The notes: a model not told the origin generated them from the sequence alone. A stretch of 45,180 bases of DNA from an uncultured Polycyclovorans sp. (GCA_936928855.1 CAKZHZ010000081.1:1-45180); one strand, 5' to 3'; counted from the first letter of the stretch, positions 17,660 through 27,752 are shown. Numbers and translations: made by a program.

Positions 17660-18109
17660 TCAGGGCAGCTCGCCGAGTGCGCGCAAGCGCTCCTGCACAA
17701 AAACTGCGTGTGGCACGAAGAGCAGTTCCGACAGTTTGCGGATCAGCGCTTCTTCATGGGGGTCCAGCACACCGTCGGCCAGCGCGACGCGCCATAGACG
17801 CGCCAGCAGCTCGCGCTTGCCTTCGACGTCGAGCGACTGATTGAGGGTTTCCACCAGCTTGTAGAGCGAGACCGTACGATCCGCTGTGTCGGCGGCATCG
17901 TTGCGCAGCCGCTCCGCTTCCTCACGACTGAGCCCGAACGACTGGCTCAGCTCCTGCATCACCTGATCGAGTTCAAGCGCATTTTCCTGCAGGTCGGCAT
18001 GCGCCACCTCATGCAGCAACACCGCCACGGCCTCCTGCTGCCGTTGCGCGGGGGACATCGTCGGCGCACCGAGGTCGGCCTTGAACTTCTGCCAGACACT
18101 GGAAAACAT
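17660..18109 (-). CDS. TerB-fold (tellurite resistance TerB/DjlA-like) domain protein
   Basis: 149 residues from the ATG at 18109, chosen because GGAGTG lies about ten bases upstream and the region before it codes for no recognisable protein. The all-helical C-terminal half has RELLARLWRVALADGVLDPHEEALIRKL, the TerB-fold acidic pattern (A-x-ADG-x-x-x-xEE) that in relatives coordinates metal. The N-terminal part is predicted helical and includes LLHEVAHADLQENALELDQV. Such stand-alone TerB-fold proteins are widespread and poorly characterised. There is no ter gene cluster here, so tellurite resistance should not be inferred. Confidence 0.8.
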   Translation of the reverse strand: MFSSVWQKFKADLGAPTMSPAQRQQEAVAVLLHEVAHADLQENALELDQVMQELSQSFGLSREEAERLRNDAADTADRTVSLYKLVETLNQSLDVEGKRELLARLWRVALADGVLDPHEEALIRKLSELLFVPHAVFVQERLRALGELP

Positions 18110-18197
18110 CGTTACACGCACTCCGTTGAAAAATCGGGAACCGGATACCACAGCACGGCGGCGAGGATAGCAGGGGGGGCTGCCGGGACTGCGTCCG

Positions 18198-18863
18198 TCA
18201 GGCGAGAAAGTCGCCCACGGTGCGCTGCACCACCGACAGTTCCCCGTGAAAGAAGTGCCCGACACCGGACACTGGAATCAGGCGAGGTGGCGGTGCGTAG
18301 GCGGCCAAGGCGTCGCGGGTCTCCTCGTAATCCACCACTTCATCAGCAGTCCCATGCAGTACCCACCACCGTCCACGAGGACGGGGCGGCGGCGGCAGTG
18401 ACACGTACTTTCGCAATGGTGGTGCAACGGTCAGCACATCCACCTCGCCCACCTCGACGGCGGCCCGCAGCAGCACGAACCCGCCGAACGAAAACCCGGC
18501 GAATGCCAATGGCAGCGTCGGCGCCAATGCGGACAGCCGGCGGGCCAGCAGCACCGCGTCATCGGTCTCGCCACGCCCCTCGTCGTGCACGCCCTCGCTG
18601 TCACCGACCCCCCGGAAATTGAAGCGCAGCGCGGCGTATCCGACCGCTGCTGCCGCGCGGGCCAGCGTGTGCGTGACCTTGTTGTCCATGGTGCCGCCGA
18701 ACAGCGGGTGCGGATGGGCCACCAGAAGCAGCCCGCGCAGCGCCTCGCGCGGCATGCTGAGCGCAACCTGCAAGCGCCCGGCTGGGCCGGCGACAGGATA
18801 TTCCCGGGTCTGGCCGGGCTCAGGAAAACGTAAATCGGCGGGGGAATCGGTGGTGTTCGGCAT
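18198..18863 (-). CDS. Alpha/beta hydrolase (HPHP...GGTMDNKV family)
   Basis: 221 residues, the compact single-domain alpha/beta-hydrolase form. The N-terminal landmark is VAHPHPLFGGTMDNKV (about 48-63), characteristic of a bacterial subgroup often annotated as CocE/KANL3-like. The catalytic triad is readable: Ser125 in GFSFGG, Asp174 in HGTADEVV, and His203 in GVGHFFHG. The Pro/Arg-rich loop before the Asp strand is variable. No signal peptide, so cytoplasmic. Substrate unknown; esterase or thioesterase activity is the general expectation. It diverges from an exported protein gene with 92 bases between starts. Confidence 0.85.
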   Translation of the reverse strand: MPNTTDSPADLRFPEPGQTREYPVAGPAGRLQVALSMPREALRGLLLVAHPHPLFGGTMDNKVTHTLARAAAAVGYAALRFNFRGVGDSEGVHDEGRGETDDAVLLARRLSALAPTLPLAFAGFSFGGFVLLRAAVEVGEVDVLTVAPPLRKYVSLPPPPRPRGRWWVLHGTADEVVDYEETRDALAAYAPPPRLIPVSGVGHFFHGELSVVQRTVGDFLA

Positions 18864-18882
18864 GCGGCATGACAGCGGTGTC

Positions 18883-18918
18883 GGCTTGCTTGCAAGCCTA
18901 TCAGGGCATGCCTATAGT
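18883..18918 (+). promoter_or_regulatory. Sigma-70-type promoter with palindrome over the -35
   Basis: TTGCAA (18890-18895), 17 bases, TATAGT (18913-18918): four and five of six matches to consensus with ideal spacing. It lies 38 bases upstream of the exported protein's ATG. A perfect 7-2-7 palindrome, GGCTTGC-TT-GCAAGCC (18883-18898), overlaps the -35, which is a good place for a repressor site. This is one of the clearest promoters in the window. Confidence 0.6.
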
Positions 18919-18955
18919 CACCTCGCGGTTTCACGACATAACAAGGGGATCACAC

Positions 18956-19576
18956 ATGAAATCTACGTGGCTCGCCGGCCTTTGCCTGGCTGCCCTCGGC
19001 GCTTCCGGCACGCTGCACGCGGCCGACGCGCGCGACCGCGCTCCGGTTGCCAGCGCCTTCCTCACGCTGTCCTTTGGCGGCGACAAGGCCTCAGCCGCCG
19101 ACCAGCGCCTTCGCTACGGCATGATGATCGATCATGACCGCCGTTTCGCCGACGCCCCGCCGGCACCGATGTTCACCTTGACGATGTCCCCGCAGGGCTT
19201 CGACAGCGCCGCCCTCAACGGCCTGCCCTTCGCCTACCGGATGACCCAGGTCAACCAGGCGGGCGAGGCGCTGGAATACAGCGTGTTCGACTATGGCCTG
19301 GTCGCCCTGGGCGTGGTCGGACTCGGCTTTGCCGTGGCCGAGATCGCGGATGCCGAGGACGAAACACCGGACCCGACCGCGGCGCCGGACAGCAGCGGCA
19401 GCTCCGGCGAAGACAGCGCGCTGGGCGGGCTGCTGGATGGCGTGGGCGATATCGTCGACGGCATTCTCGGCGGCGGCGGCTTCCGCGATCAGCCGCTGAT
19501 CACTACGGATGTCACCGTCCGCCCGTTCAGCGCCGACCCGATGCGGGGCGACATGGGTGATCTCCACGCCCGCTGA
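18956..19576 (+). CDS. Exported protein of unknown function
   Basis: 206 residues from the ATG at 18956, with AAGGGGAT upstream. A clear signal peptide (residues 1-22, cleavage likely after LHA) sends it to the periplasm or beyond. The mature part starts with a beta-like segment (FLTLSFGGDKASAADQRLRYG), then FDYGLVALGVVGLGFAVAEIAD, a hydrophobic stretch of about 18 residues, then an acidic/Ser-rich linker and Gly-rich tail (LGGLLDGVGDIVDGILGGGG). I do not recognise the family. The hydrophobic stretch may anchor it in a membrane. It is monocistronic: its own promoter lies before it and a strong terminator after. Confidence 0.75.
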   Translation: MKSTWLAGLCLAALGASGTLHAADARDRAPVASAFLTLSFGGDKASAADQRLRYGMMIDHDRRFADAPPAPMFTLTMSPQGFDSAALNGLPFAYRMTQVNQAGEALEYSVFDYGLVALGVVGLGFAVAEIADAEDETPDPTAAPDSSGSSGEDSALGGLLDGVGDIVDGILGGGGFRDQPLITTDVTVRPFSADPMRGDMGDLHAR

Positions 19577-19597
19577 GACACATCACGTTAGACTCTG

Positions 19598-19623
19598 GGG
19601 GGCGCGCCAGCGCCCCCTTTTTT
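19598..19623 (+). terminator. Intrinsic terminator after the exported protein gene
   Basis: GGGGGCGC, loop GCCA, GCGCCCCC, then six T: a perfect 8-bp GC stem with a T tract, 21 bases after the stop. The HTTM gene start lies 20 bases beyond it, so that gene needs a promoter within or read-through past this element. Confidence 0.88.
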
Positions 19624-19643
19624 ATGCACCGCAAGGAATGCCG

Positions 19644-21338
19644 ATGACGCCGGAGAAAGTGCCTGCCGATCGCTGGCCCGCGTTGTATGCGCTGTTCGGC
19701 ATCGACCTGCGCAGCCTGGCACTGCTGCGGGTCATGCTCGGTCTCATGCTGCTGGCCATGGTGCCCGCCCAATGGTTCGGGCTCGGCGCGCTCTATGGCG
19801 ATTCGGGCGTGGCGCCAAGGCACTGGATCCTGCAGGCCGGTGAGGCCAGCCGGCTGTCCCTGCACATGATCAGTGGCAGCGGACTGTTCGAATGCCTGCT
19901 GATCGCCCTGCAGACCGTGGCAGCCCTGTGCCTGCTGCTGGGCCGCGCCAGCCGTCGCGCCGCGCTGCTCAGTTTTCTGTTGTGGGTGTCCTGGCTCAAC
20001 CGGTATCCGCTGGTGGTTGGCGGTGGCGACCTGGTGCTGGCCTGGCTACTGTTCTGGGCCGCCTGGCAGCCGCTGGGCGCCCGCTTCGGCTTCGACGCCG
20101 CCCTCAGCGACCCGCCTCCGCCATCGGATCCCCGTCATCTCAGCGTGGCGGGCGCCGCCCTGCGCATCACCGGGCTGATGGTGCTGGCGATGACCGCCGT
20201 ACTGACGCTCGAAGCGCCCTGGCGATGGCCGGCCCTGGGAGTACTGGCGGTGCTGGCACTGGCACCACTGGCCGGGCGTGTCGGCGGATTGCTGCGAGGC
20301 CTGCTGGTGGGCGTGGCAGCCCTTGCCGTGCTGGCAGCCGCGCTGGGCCTGCCGGCCAGCGGCGCCCTGTATCCCGCCCTGCTCGCCACCCTGACGGTCT
20401 GGGTCGGTGGTGGGGCATGGCAGTGGCTGGCGCAGCGCCCGCGTGCACGGCAGCCGCTGACCATCTACTACGACGAGCATTGCGGGTTCTGCCTGAAGGC
20501 GGTGCAACTGCTGCGCACGATGCTGGCCCTGCAGGCCACCGAGCTGCGCCCCGCCCAATCCCGGGCACGCACCGCCACCCTGATGGAGCGGTACACCTCC
20601 TGGATCGTCATCGACGCCCAGGATCAGGCCCACCTGAAATGGGCGGCCATGGTGGCCCTGTTGCGGGCCTCGCCGCTGATGCCCGGCCTCCACCACCTGT
20701 TTGCCCTGCGCCTGTGGCAGCGACCAGGCGATGCCCTGTACGACTGGGTTGCCCGCCACCGGTCACGGCTGGGCAATGTCACGGCCTGGCTGTGGCCGCG
20801 GCCACCCGGCCATCCGGAGTTGCCACGGAGCTGTGAAACGCTGGCCGGCGTCGCGCTGCTGTTGAGCCTGGCCTGGGCGGCCCACCAGACCCTGCCGGGC
20901 GCGCCGCTGCGTGGTCTGATGCAACCGGCGCTGATGCCCTGGCACCTGGACACCGACTGGCGTGAAGCCCTGCAGCCGCGCCGCGACGACGCGACCCGCC
21001 TGGTGGTCAGCGGCGAAATGGCCGACGGCAGACCGCGCAATCTGCTGGCCCCCGGCACCCCGGTGGACTTCCGCAATCCCCCGGACCCCGCGGACGCCTC
21101 CTACCGGTGGCAACAGTACTGGTCGCAGCTGGCGACACCGGCGCACCGGGGTCACCGCCGCTGGTACGCCCGCTCGCTGTGCACCGCCGCCAATGGCGCC
21201 GAGGTGACGATACCCGGCCCCAATGCCCTGTTGACGGTGCAGATCGATCGCGTCAGCGCCGGTGAGCACGACGACGAGCTGGAGCGGGTCACGCTGTGGC
21301 GTCAGGATTGCTTCGGACCGGACCGCGGCCGCCCATGA
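19644..21338 (+). CDS. HTTM-domain membrane protein fused to a DUF393 thiol-redox domain
   Basis: 564 residues from the ATG at 19644, which has AAGGA six bases upstream. Residues about 15-265 form a multi-helix membrane region with the HTTM (vitamin K-dependent carboxylase-like) pattern: start helix LALLRVMLGLMLL, then YGDSGVAPRHWIL, then WLNRYPLVVGGGDLVLAWLLFWAAW. Residues about 270-390 are a DUF393 domain with the CxxC redox site YYDEHCGFC (Cys280, Cys283). A further helix near 400-412 and a roughly 140-residue periplasmic-type tail follow. Function is unknown; membrane thiol-disulfide chemistry is the likely theme. Its stop overlaps tatD as ATGA. Confidence 0.8.
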   Translation: MTPEKVPADRWPALYALFGIDLRSLALLRVMLGLMLLAMVPAQWFGLGALYGDSGVAPRHWILQAGEASRLSLHMISGSGLFECLLIALQTVAALCLLLGRASRRAALLSFLLWVSWLNRYPLVVGGGDLVLAWLLFWAAWQPLGARFGFDAALSDPPPPSDPRHLSVAGAALRITGLMVLAMTAVLTLEAPWRWPALGVLAVLALAPLAGRVGGLLRGLLVGVAALAVLAAALGLPASGALYPALLATLTVWVGGGAWQWLAQRPRARQPLTIYYDEHCGFCLKAVQLLRTMLALQATELRPAQSRARTATLMERYTSWIVIDAQDQAHLKWAAMVALLRASPLMPGLHHLFALRLWQRPGDALYDWVARHRSRLGNVTAWLWPRPPGHPELPRSCETLAGVALLLSLAWAAHQTLPGAPLRGLMQPALMPWHLDTDWREALQPRRDDATRLVVSGEMADGRPRNLLAPGTPVDFRNPPDPADASYRWQQYWSQLATPAHRGHRRWYARSLCTAANGAEVTIPGPNALLTVQIDRVSAGEHDDELERVTLWRQDCFGPDRGRP

Positions 21339-22132
21339 TCGATATCGGCGCCAATCTGGCGCACGAGAGCTTCGACGCCGACCGCGACGCCGTGCTGGCG
21401 CGCGCGCGCAGTGCCGGCATCACGCACATCGTGCTGACCGGCAGCTGTCGGGACAGCAATCGGCGCGCCGCCGAGCTGGCCGCGGCCCACCCCGGGTTTC
21501 TTTCCGCGACCGCCGGAGTGCACCCGCACCATGCGGCCGAATGGCACGCCAATGATGCCGCCCTGATCGAACAGCTGGCAGCCGATGGCCGCATCGTCAG
21601 CCTTGGCGAATGCGGCCTGGACTACTACCGCGACATCGCCCCACGGGCACAGCAGCAGGCGGCCTTCGAGGCACAGCTGGCGCTGGCGGCAGCCTTGCGC
21701 CTGCCCCTGTTTCTGCACCAGCGGGACGCGCACCCCGACTTCGTCACCATCCTGCGCCGCTGGCGCGACCGGCTGGGCCCGGTGGTGGTGCATTGCTTCA
21801 CCGACACGGCAGAAGCGCTGGCGGACTACCTCGCGCTCGACTGCCACATCGGGCTGACCGGCTGGGCCTGCGACGAGCGCCGCGGGGGGCACCTGCTGGC
21901 GATGGCGCCCCGGATTCCGCGTGGGCGGCTGATGGTGGAAACCGATGCCCCCTACCTGTTGCCGCGCACCCTGCCGAAACCGATGCAGAAAAGCGCCGGC
22001 CGCCGCAACGAACCCGCCTTCCTGCCATGGGTGGTGGCGGCGCTGGCCGCCGCCCGTGACGAGACGCCGGAAACCCTGGCGGCCCATACCGAGGACACCG
22101 CGCGCGCCTTTTTCCGGCTGCCGGCGCCCTGA
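21335..22132 (+). CDS. tatD: 3'-5' exonuclease / DNase TatD
   Basis: 265-residue metal-dependent TIM-barrel nuclease close to E. coli TatD proper. The usual first DxHxH motif is DIGANL, as in E. coli TatD (DIGVNL), so its absence is subfamily-typical. Metal and catalytic residues are Glu92 in LGECGLDYYRD, His128 in FLHQRDAH, His153 in VVHCFT and Asp204 in VETDAPYLLPR. TatD degrades single-stranded DNA and RNA and has roles in oxidative DNA damage repair and RNA quality control. The start is in an ATGA overlap with the HTTM gene, and no Tat secretion genes adjoin it. Confidence 0.93.
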   Translation: MIDIGANLAHESFDADRDAVLARARSAGITHIVLTGSCRDSNRRAAELAAAHPGFLSATAGVHPHHAAEWHANDAALIEQLAADGRIVSLGECGLDYYRDIAPRAQQQAAFEAQLALAAALRLPLFLHQRDAHPDFVTILRRWRDRLGPVVVHCFTDTAEALADYLALDCHIGLTGWACDERRGGHLLAMAPRIPRGRLMVETDAPYLLPRTLPKPMQKSAGRRNEPAFLPWVVAALAAARDETPETLAAHTEDTARAFFRLPAP

Positions 22133-22138
22133 CTTCTC

Positions 22139-22190
22139 AGAGCTTGTGAAAAAAACGAACGCCGCAGGCGGGCGATTTTTTCACATGCTC
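22139..22190. terminator. Bidirectional terminator between convergent tatD and ilvD
   Basis: GAGCTTGTGAAAAAA and TTTTTTCACATGCTC form a long inverted repeat with one mismatch, enclosing a CGCC-GCA-GGCG inner hairpin. A tract on one arm and T tract on the other make it suitable for ending transcription from both sides. It exactly fills the gap between the tatD stop and the ilvD stop. Confidence 0.82.
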
Positions 22191-23873
<1,683 letters not shown>

Positions 23874-23956
23874 GGCGGGCGTACAGGCTGCGGGCTGGAA
23901 ATCAGGGCCGCGAGCATAGCCGACTCGGCGCCCCGGATCACGACGCAGCCCCCGCG

Positions 23957-24145
23957 CTACAGACGGTCGGGGATATAGTCGCGCAGGAAGCTATCGGCAC
24001 CGATCCGCAACAGCTGCTCGTCACTCAGGGCGCAGGGATCGCTGTCGTAGGCAATGGAACGGATCACCCAGTCGCCGTTGTCGGGGTCGCGGGTCAGCTC
24101 ACAGCCGCGCTCTGCAGCCAGGCGCATGGCCTCGGCCACCAGCAT
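23957..24145 (-). CDS. Small conserved-looking protein coupled to the HNH gene
   Basis: 62 residues: an N-terminal helix-like segment (MLVAEAMRLAAERGCELTRD), then DPDNGDWVIRSIAYDSDP and an acidic/hydrophobic C-terminal part. Its ATG overlaps the HNH stop as TGATG, which implies translational coupling, and its composition matches neighbouring genes. No motif I recognise. It may be a partner, inhibitor or unrelated passenger of the HNH protein. The coupling is the main reason to believe it is real. Confidence 0.65.
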   Translation of the reverse strand: MLVAEAMRLAAERGCELTRDPDNGDWVIRSIAYDSDPCALSDEQLLRIGADSFLRDYIPDRL

Positions 24146-24723
24146 CAGGCCACCAGGCCGCTCATACGGCCTTCGTGGCGGCGGGCATAACTGCGCAGGA
24201 ACGCCATCTGGTCGGCCAGGATGCGGCGGTTCTGCAGGATCAGATACTCGGCGAGATTGGGCGTGTAGGGCACTGCCAGCAGCTTCATGCTCGCCTCCTC
24301 AGGGGTGCGATCGTCCTTGCGCTGGTTGCAGTGCCGGCAGGCGGTCACGCAGTTCTCCCAGGTGCTGAGGCCGCCGCGCGAGGCCGGAATCACATGGTCG
24401 CGGGTCAGCTGGCCATGCGCGAACTGCAGGCCACAGTAGAGGCAGATGTTCTGGTCGCGGTGAAACAGGGTCCGGTTGGTGAGCAGGGGGACGCCCTTCT
24501 CGAACCGCTTCGAGCGGTCCGCCACGGCGATGATGCTGCCGATCTCGATCCGCGAGGTCCGGCCGGTGGCTGCACAGGTCCCGCCCCGAATCACGAAGCG
24601 CTCGTCCCCGGCCTCCCAGCGCACGCGTTCCCGCGCATAGAGCACGACCGCGGTCTGCCACCGGATCCATCCCACCGGCAGCCCGCCCGCGTCCAGCTTG
24701 AGAATGGCAGGTATCGCGTTCAT
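24145..24723 (-). CDS. HNH endonuclease family protein
   Basis: 192 residues from the ATG at 24723. Residues about 94-140 form the HNH core: a CLYC zinc knuckle (Cys94, Cys97), LTRDHVIPASRGG with Asp109 and His110, ENCVTACRHCN with Asn124 and Cys129/Cys132, then KDDRTPEEA. This is the McrA/HNH-type beta-beta-alpha metal finger. The N-terminal roughly 90 residues (GWIRWQTAVVLYARERVRWE) match the chromosomal HNH proteins common in proteobacteria, whose function is unknown. There are no phage or restriction genes nearby, so I read it as a core-genome HNH protein. It diverges from clpB. Confidence 0.85.
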   Translation of the reverse strand: MNAIPAILKLDAGGLPVGWIRWQTAVVLYARERVRWEAGDERFVIRGGTCAATGRTSRIEIGSIIAVADRSKRFEKGVPLLTNRTLFHRDQNICLYCGLQFAHGQLTRDHVIPASRGGLSTWENCVTACRHCNQRKDDRTPEEASMKLLAVPYTPNLAEYLILQNRRILADQMAFLRSYARRHEGRMSGLVA

Positions 24724-24903
24724 GGCATGTCGTTCCGAAAACTGCGCCGAAGGGCGACGCACCTTTGCTGCAACGTCATCGCACCATCATGACGTGACAA
24801 ACGCTTGAATGCCAGTCGTCAACCTTTCCAGGATCAAGCGCTTAAGGGATTGTCCCTGCGGTTTCACGCCGGTCGGCGGCCGCTGCCGACGTGCAGCACG
24901 CCG

Positions 24904-24931
24904 CTTGAATTCGCGCCCGCCCCCCACATCT
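24904..24931 (+). promoter_or_regulatory. Sigma-32 (RpoH) heat-shock promoter of clpB
   Basis: CTTGAA (24904-24909), 14 bases, CCACATCT (24924-24931). The -35 fits the sigma-32 consensus CTTGAAA at six positions, and the -10 fits CCCCATnT with one mismatch. The start site would be about 30-35 bases before the clpB ATG. A second CGCTTGAAT lies exactly 100 bases upstream (24802-24810) without a good -10. Confidence 0.7.
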
Positions 24932-24970
24932 TATCCACAGACCTGATCCCCCTCTCGAGGAGCCCGGACC

Positions 24971-27586
24971 ATGCGAATGGACCAACTCACGTCCCGCTTC
25001 CAACAGGCGCTGGCCGACGCCCAGAGCCTCGCCATCGGCCGCGACCACCCGGCCATCGAACCCGTCCACGTAGCGCTGGCGCTGCTTGGCAGCGCGGACA
25101 CCGGTGCCGCCGCCCTGCTGCAGTCGGCAGGCGTCGACAGCAGCCGCCTGCACCGCGAGCTGGAGGCGGTGCTGGCGCGCCAGCCCACGCTCGGGCAGGC
25201 CGATGGCACGCTGCAGGGGTCGCCGGCCCTTGCCCGCATCCTCAATCTCTGCGACCGCCTGGCGCAGCAACGTCAGGACCCCTTCATCGCCAGCGAACTG
25301 TTCTGGTTGGCGGCGGTGGACGACAAGGATGCACTGGGCGACACCCTGCGCAAGGCCGGCCTCGACAAGGCCCGCCTCGAACAGGCCATCGAGCGCCTGC
25401 GTGGCGGGCAGAAGGTGGATTCGGCCGGCGCCGAGGACCAGCGTCAGGCCTTGAGCAAGTACACCATCGACCTCACCGAACGCGCCCGCAACGGCAAGCT
25501 CGACCCGGTCATCGGCCGCGACGAGGAGATCCGCCGGGTGATCCAGGTGCTGTCGCGTCGCACCAAGAACAATCCCGCCCTGATCGGCGAGCCCGGCGTC
25601 GGCAAGACCGCCATCGTCGAAGGTCTGGCCCAGCGCATCGTCAACGGCGAGGTACCGGAAAGCCTGAAGAACCGGCAGCTGCTGTCGCTGGATCTCGGTG
25701 CGCTGATCGCCGGCGCCAAGTTCCGCGGCGAATTCGAGGAGCGTCTGAAGGCGGTACTGACCGATCTCGGTAAGCAGGAAGGCAACATCATCCTGTTCAT
25801 CGACGAAATCCACACCCTGGTGGGGGCTGGCAAGGCCGATGGCGCGATGGATGCCGGAAACATGCTCAAGCCGGCGCTGGCACGCGGAGAACTCCACTGC
25901 ATCGGTGCCACCACCCTCGACGAATACCGCAAGTACATCGAAAAGGACGCCGCGCTGGAGCGACGCTTCCAGAAGGTGCTGGTGGGTGAGCCGAGCGTCG
26001 AAGACACCATTGCCATTCTGCGTGGCCTGAAGGAGCGGTACGAAGTCCACCACGGCGTCGACATCACCGATGGCGCGCTGATCGCCGCGGCACAGCTCAG
26101 CCACCGCTACATCACTGACCGCAACCTGCCCGACAAGGCCATTGACCTGGTCGACGAGGCGGCGTCCCGGATCCGCATCGAGATCGACTCCAAACCGGAA
26201 GCGCTGGACCGCCTGTACCGGCGCCTGATCCAGCTCAAGATCGAACGCGAGGCACTGAAGAAGGAGCGCGACGAGGGGGCGAAACGCTCGCTGGCCGAGT
26301 TGGAGAAGACCATCTCCGAGCTGGAGCGCGAATACGCCGACCTGGAAGAAAAATGGAAGGCGGAAAAAGCCACCGTTGCCGGATCCGCCAACGTCAAAGA
26401 GTCGCTGGAGCGCGCCCGCCTGGATCTCGAGGCGGCACGCCGCAGCGGCGATCTGACCCGGATGGCGGAGCTGCAGTACGGCACCATTCCGGCGCTCGAA
26501 AAGCAGCTGCAGTCCGCTCAGAGCAGCGACGAAGCCGCGCCGGTGCCGGAAGGCGGCCGGCTGTTGCGTACTTCGGTTAGCGAGGACGAGATCGCTGATA
26601 TCGTCGCCCGTTGGACCGGCATCCCGGTCAGCAAGCTGCTCGAAGGCGAGCGCGACAAGCTGCTGCGTATGGAGACCGCCATCGGCGACCGCGTGGTCAG
26701 CCAGGCGGAAGCCATTGCCGCGGTGTCCAATGCCATCCGCCGCTCGCGGGCCGGGCTGTCGGACCCCAACCGCCCGATCGGCTCTTTCCTGTTCCTGGGC
26801 CCCACGGGCGTGGGCAAGACCGAACTCTGCAAGGCACTCGCCGCCTTCCTGTTCGATACCGAGGAGGCCATGGTGCGGGTCGACATGAGCGAGTTCATGG
26901 AACGCCATAGCGTCAGCCGCCTGATCGGCGCACCGCCGGGCTATGTGGGCTATGACGAGGGCGGCATGCTCACCGAGGCCGTGCGGCGGCACCCTTATTC
27001 CGTGATCCTGCTCGACGAAGTCGAAAAGGCCCACCCGGACGTGTTCAACGTGCTGCTGCAAGTGCTCGATGATGGCCGTCTCACCGACGGCCAGGGCCGA
27101 ACCGTGGATTTCCGCAACACCGTGGTGGTGATGACCTCCAACCTCGGCTCCTCGCTCATCCAGGACATGATGGGCAAGTCCGGCGACGGCAGCGACTATG
27201 CAGCCATCAAGGAGGCGGTGATGGCCGTGGTCGGCAGCCACTTCCGGCCGGAGTTCATCAATCGCATCGACGAGGCGGTGGTGTTCCATCCGCTGGGGGG
27301 CGCCCAGATTCGCGCCATTGCCGCCATCCAGACCCGTCGCGTGGTCGAGCGCCTGGCCAGCCGCGGGCTGACGCTGACCTTCACCGAAGCCGCACTGGAT
27401 CAGCTGGCTGAAGTCGGATTCGACCCCGTCTACGGCGCCCGTCCGCTGAAACGGGCGATCCAGACCGCCGTCGAGAATCCCCTGGCACGCGCCGTGCTGG
27501 CGGGCGACTTTGCCAGCGGCGACACCATCCAGGTGGATCGCGGCGATAACGGAGCACTGCGCTTCCAGCGCCAGCCCGCCGGCTGA
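24971..27586 (+). CDS. clpB: ATP-dependent disaggregase ClpB
   Basis: Hexameric AAA+ chaperone that pulls proteins out of aggregates with DnaK. 871 residues, slightly longer than E. coli (857). The N-domain has two Clp repeats. The first AAA+ module has Walker A GEPGVGKT from residue 206 and Walker B FIDEIHTLVGAG. A middle coiled-coil domain (about 410-525) is rich in Glu/Lys/Leu. The second module has GPTGVGKTE from about 610 and LLDEVEKAHPDV. Start MRMDQLT matches the family, with GAGGAG upstream. A heat-shock promoter precedes it and a hairpin follows. Confidence 0.97.
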   Translation: MRMDQLTSRFQQALADAQSLAIGRDHPAIEPVHVALALLGSADTGAAALLQSAGVDSSRLHRELEAVLARQPTLGQADGTLQGSPALARILNLCDRLAQQRQDPFIASELFWLAAVDDKDALGDTLRKAGLDKARLEQAIERLRGGQKVDSAGAEDQRQALSKYTIDLTERARNGKLDPVIGRDEEIRRVIQVLSRRTKNNPALIGEPGVGKTAIVEGLAQRIVNGEVPESLKNRQLLSLDLGALIAGAKFRGEFEERLKAVLTDLGKQEGNIILFIDEIHTLVGAGKADGAMDAGNMLKPALARGELHCIGATTLDEYRKYIEKDAALERRFQKVLVGEPSVEDTIAILRGLKERYEVHHGVDITDGALIAAAQLSHRYITDRNLPDKAIDLVDEAASRIRIEIDSKPEALDRLYRRLIQLKIEREALKKERDEGAKRSLAELEKTISELEREYADLEEKWKAEKATVAGSANVKESLERARLDLEAARRSGDLTRMAELQYGTIPALEKQLQSAQSSDEAAPVPEGGRLLRTSVSEDEIADIVARWTGIPVSKLLEGERDKLLRMETAIGDRVVSQAEAIAAVSNAIRRSRAGLSDPNRPIGSFLFLGPTGVGKTELCKALAAFLFDTEEAMVRVDMSEFMERHSVSRLIGAPPGYVGYDEGGMLTEAVRRHPYSVILLDEVEKAHPDVFNVLLQVLDDGRLTDGQGRTVDFRNTVVVMTSNLGSSLIQDMMGKSGDGSDYAAIKEAVMAVVGSHFRPEFINRIDEAVVFHPLGGAQIRAIAAIQTRRVVERLASRGLTLTFTEAALDQLAEVGFDPVYGARPLKRAIQTAVENPLARAVLAGDFASGDTIQVDRGDNGALRFQRQPAG

Positions 27587-27602
27587 ACCGGCCATCCCCA
27601 CC

Positions 27603-27630
27603 GTCCGGCGGGCAGGATGCCCGTCCGGAC
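27603..27630 (+). terminator. Hairpin after clpB, possible terminator
   Basis: GTCCGG-CGGGCA, loop GGA, TGCCCG-T-CCGGAC: a 12-bp stem with one bulged T, 17 bases after the clpB stop. There is no T tract, so it may act with Rho or only protect the RNA end. The 120 bases from here to the pilin operon show no clear promoter match. Confidence 0.45.
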
Positions 27631-27752
27631 GTGAACCGGCGCACGGTACACTCGGGACCATTCGTGGATGCTGGTGCGGCACGGGGCTAGGTGCCGTCAT
27701 CAATCACCGCTAGGATACGGCCCGGGCATTCGCTGCCGGAGGGGGTGGAATC

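Noticed and set aside
17660..18109. Tellurite resistance locus
   Set aside because: Only a lone TerB-fold protein; no terA/C/D/E/Z genes in the window.
24145..24723. HNH gene as part of a restriction or phage-defence island
   Set aside because: Neighbours are ilvD and clpB, composition matches the surroundings, and no methyltransferase, integrase or defence gene is present.
24842..27703. 953-codon open frame on the minus strand opposite clpB
   Set aside because: It is a shadow of a strongly conserved gene in high-GC DNA. The translation is low-complexity, rich in Gly, Ala, His and Gln, with no domain and no SD.
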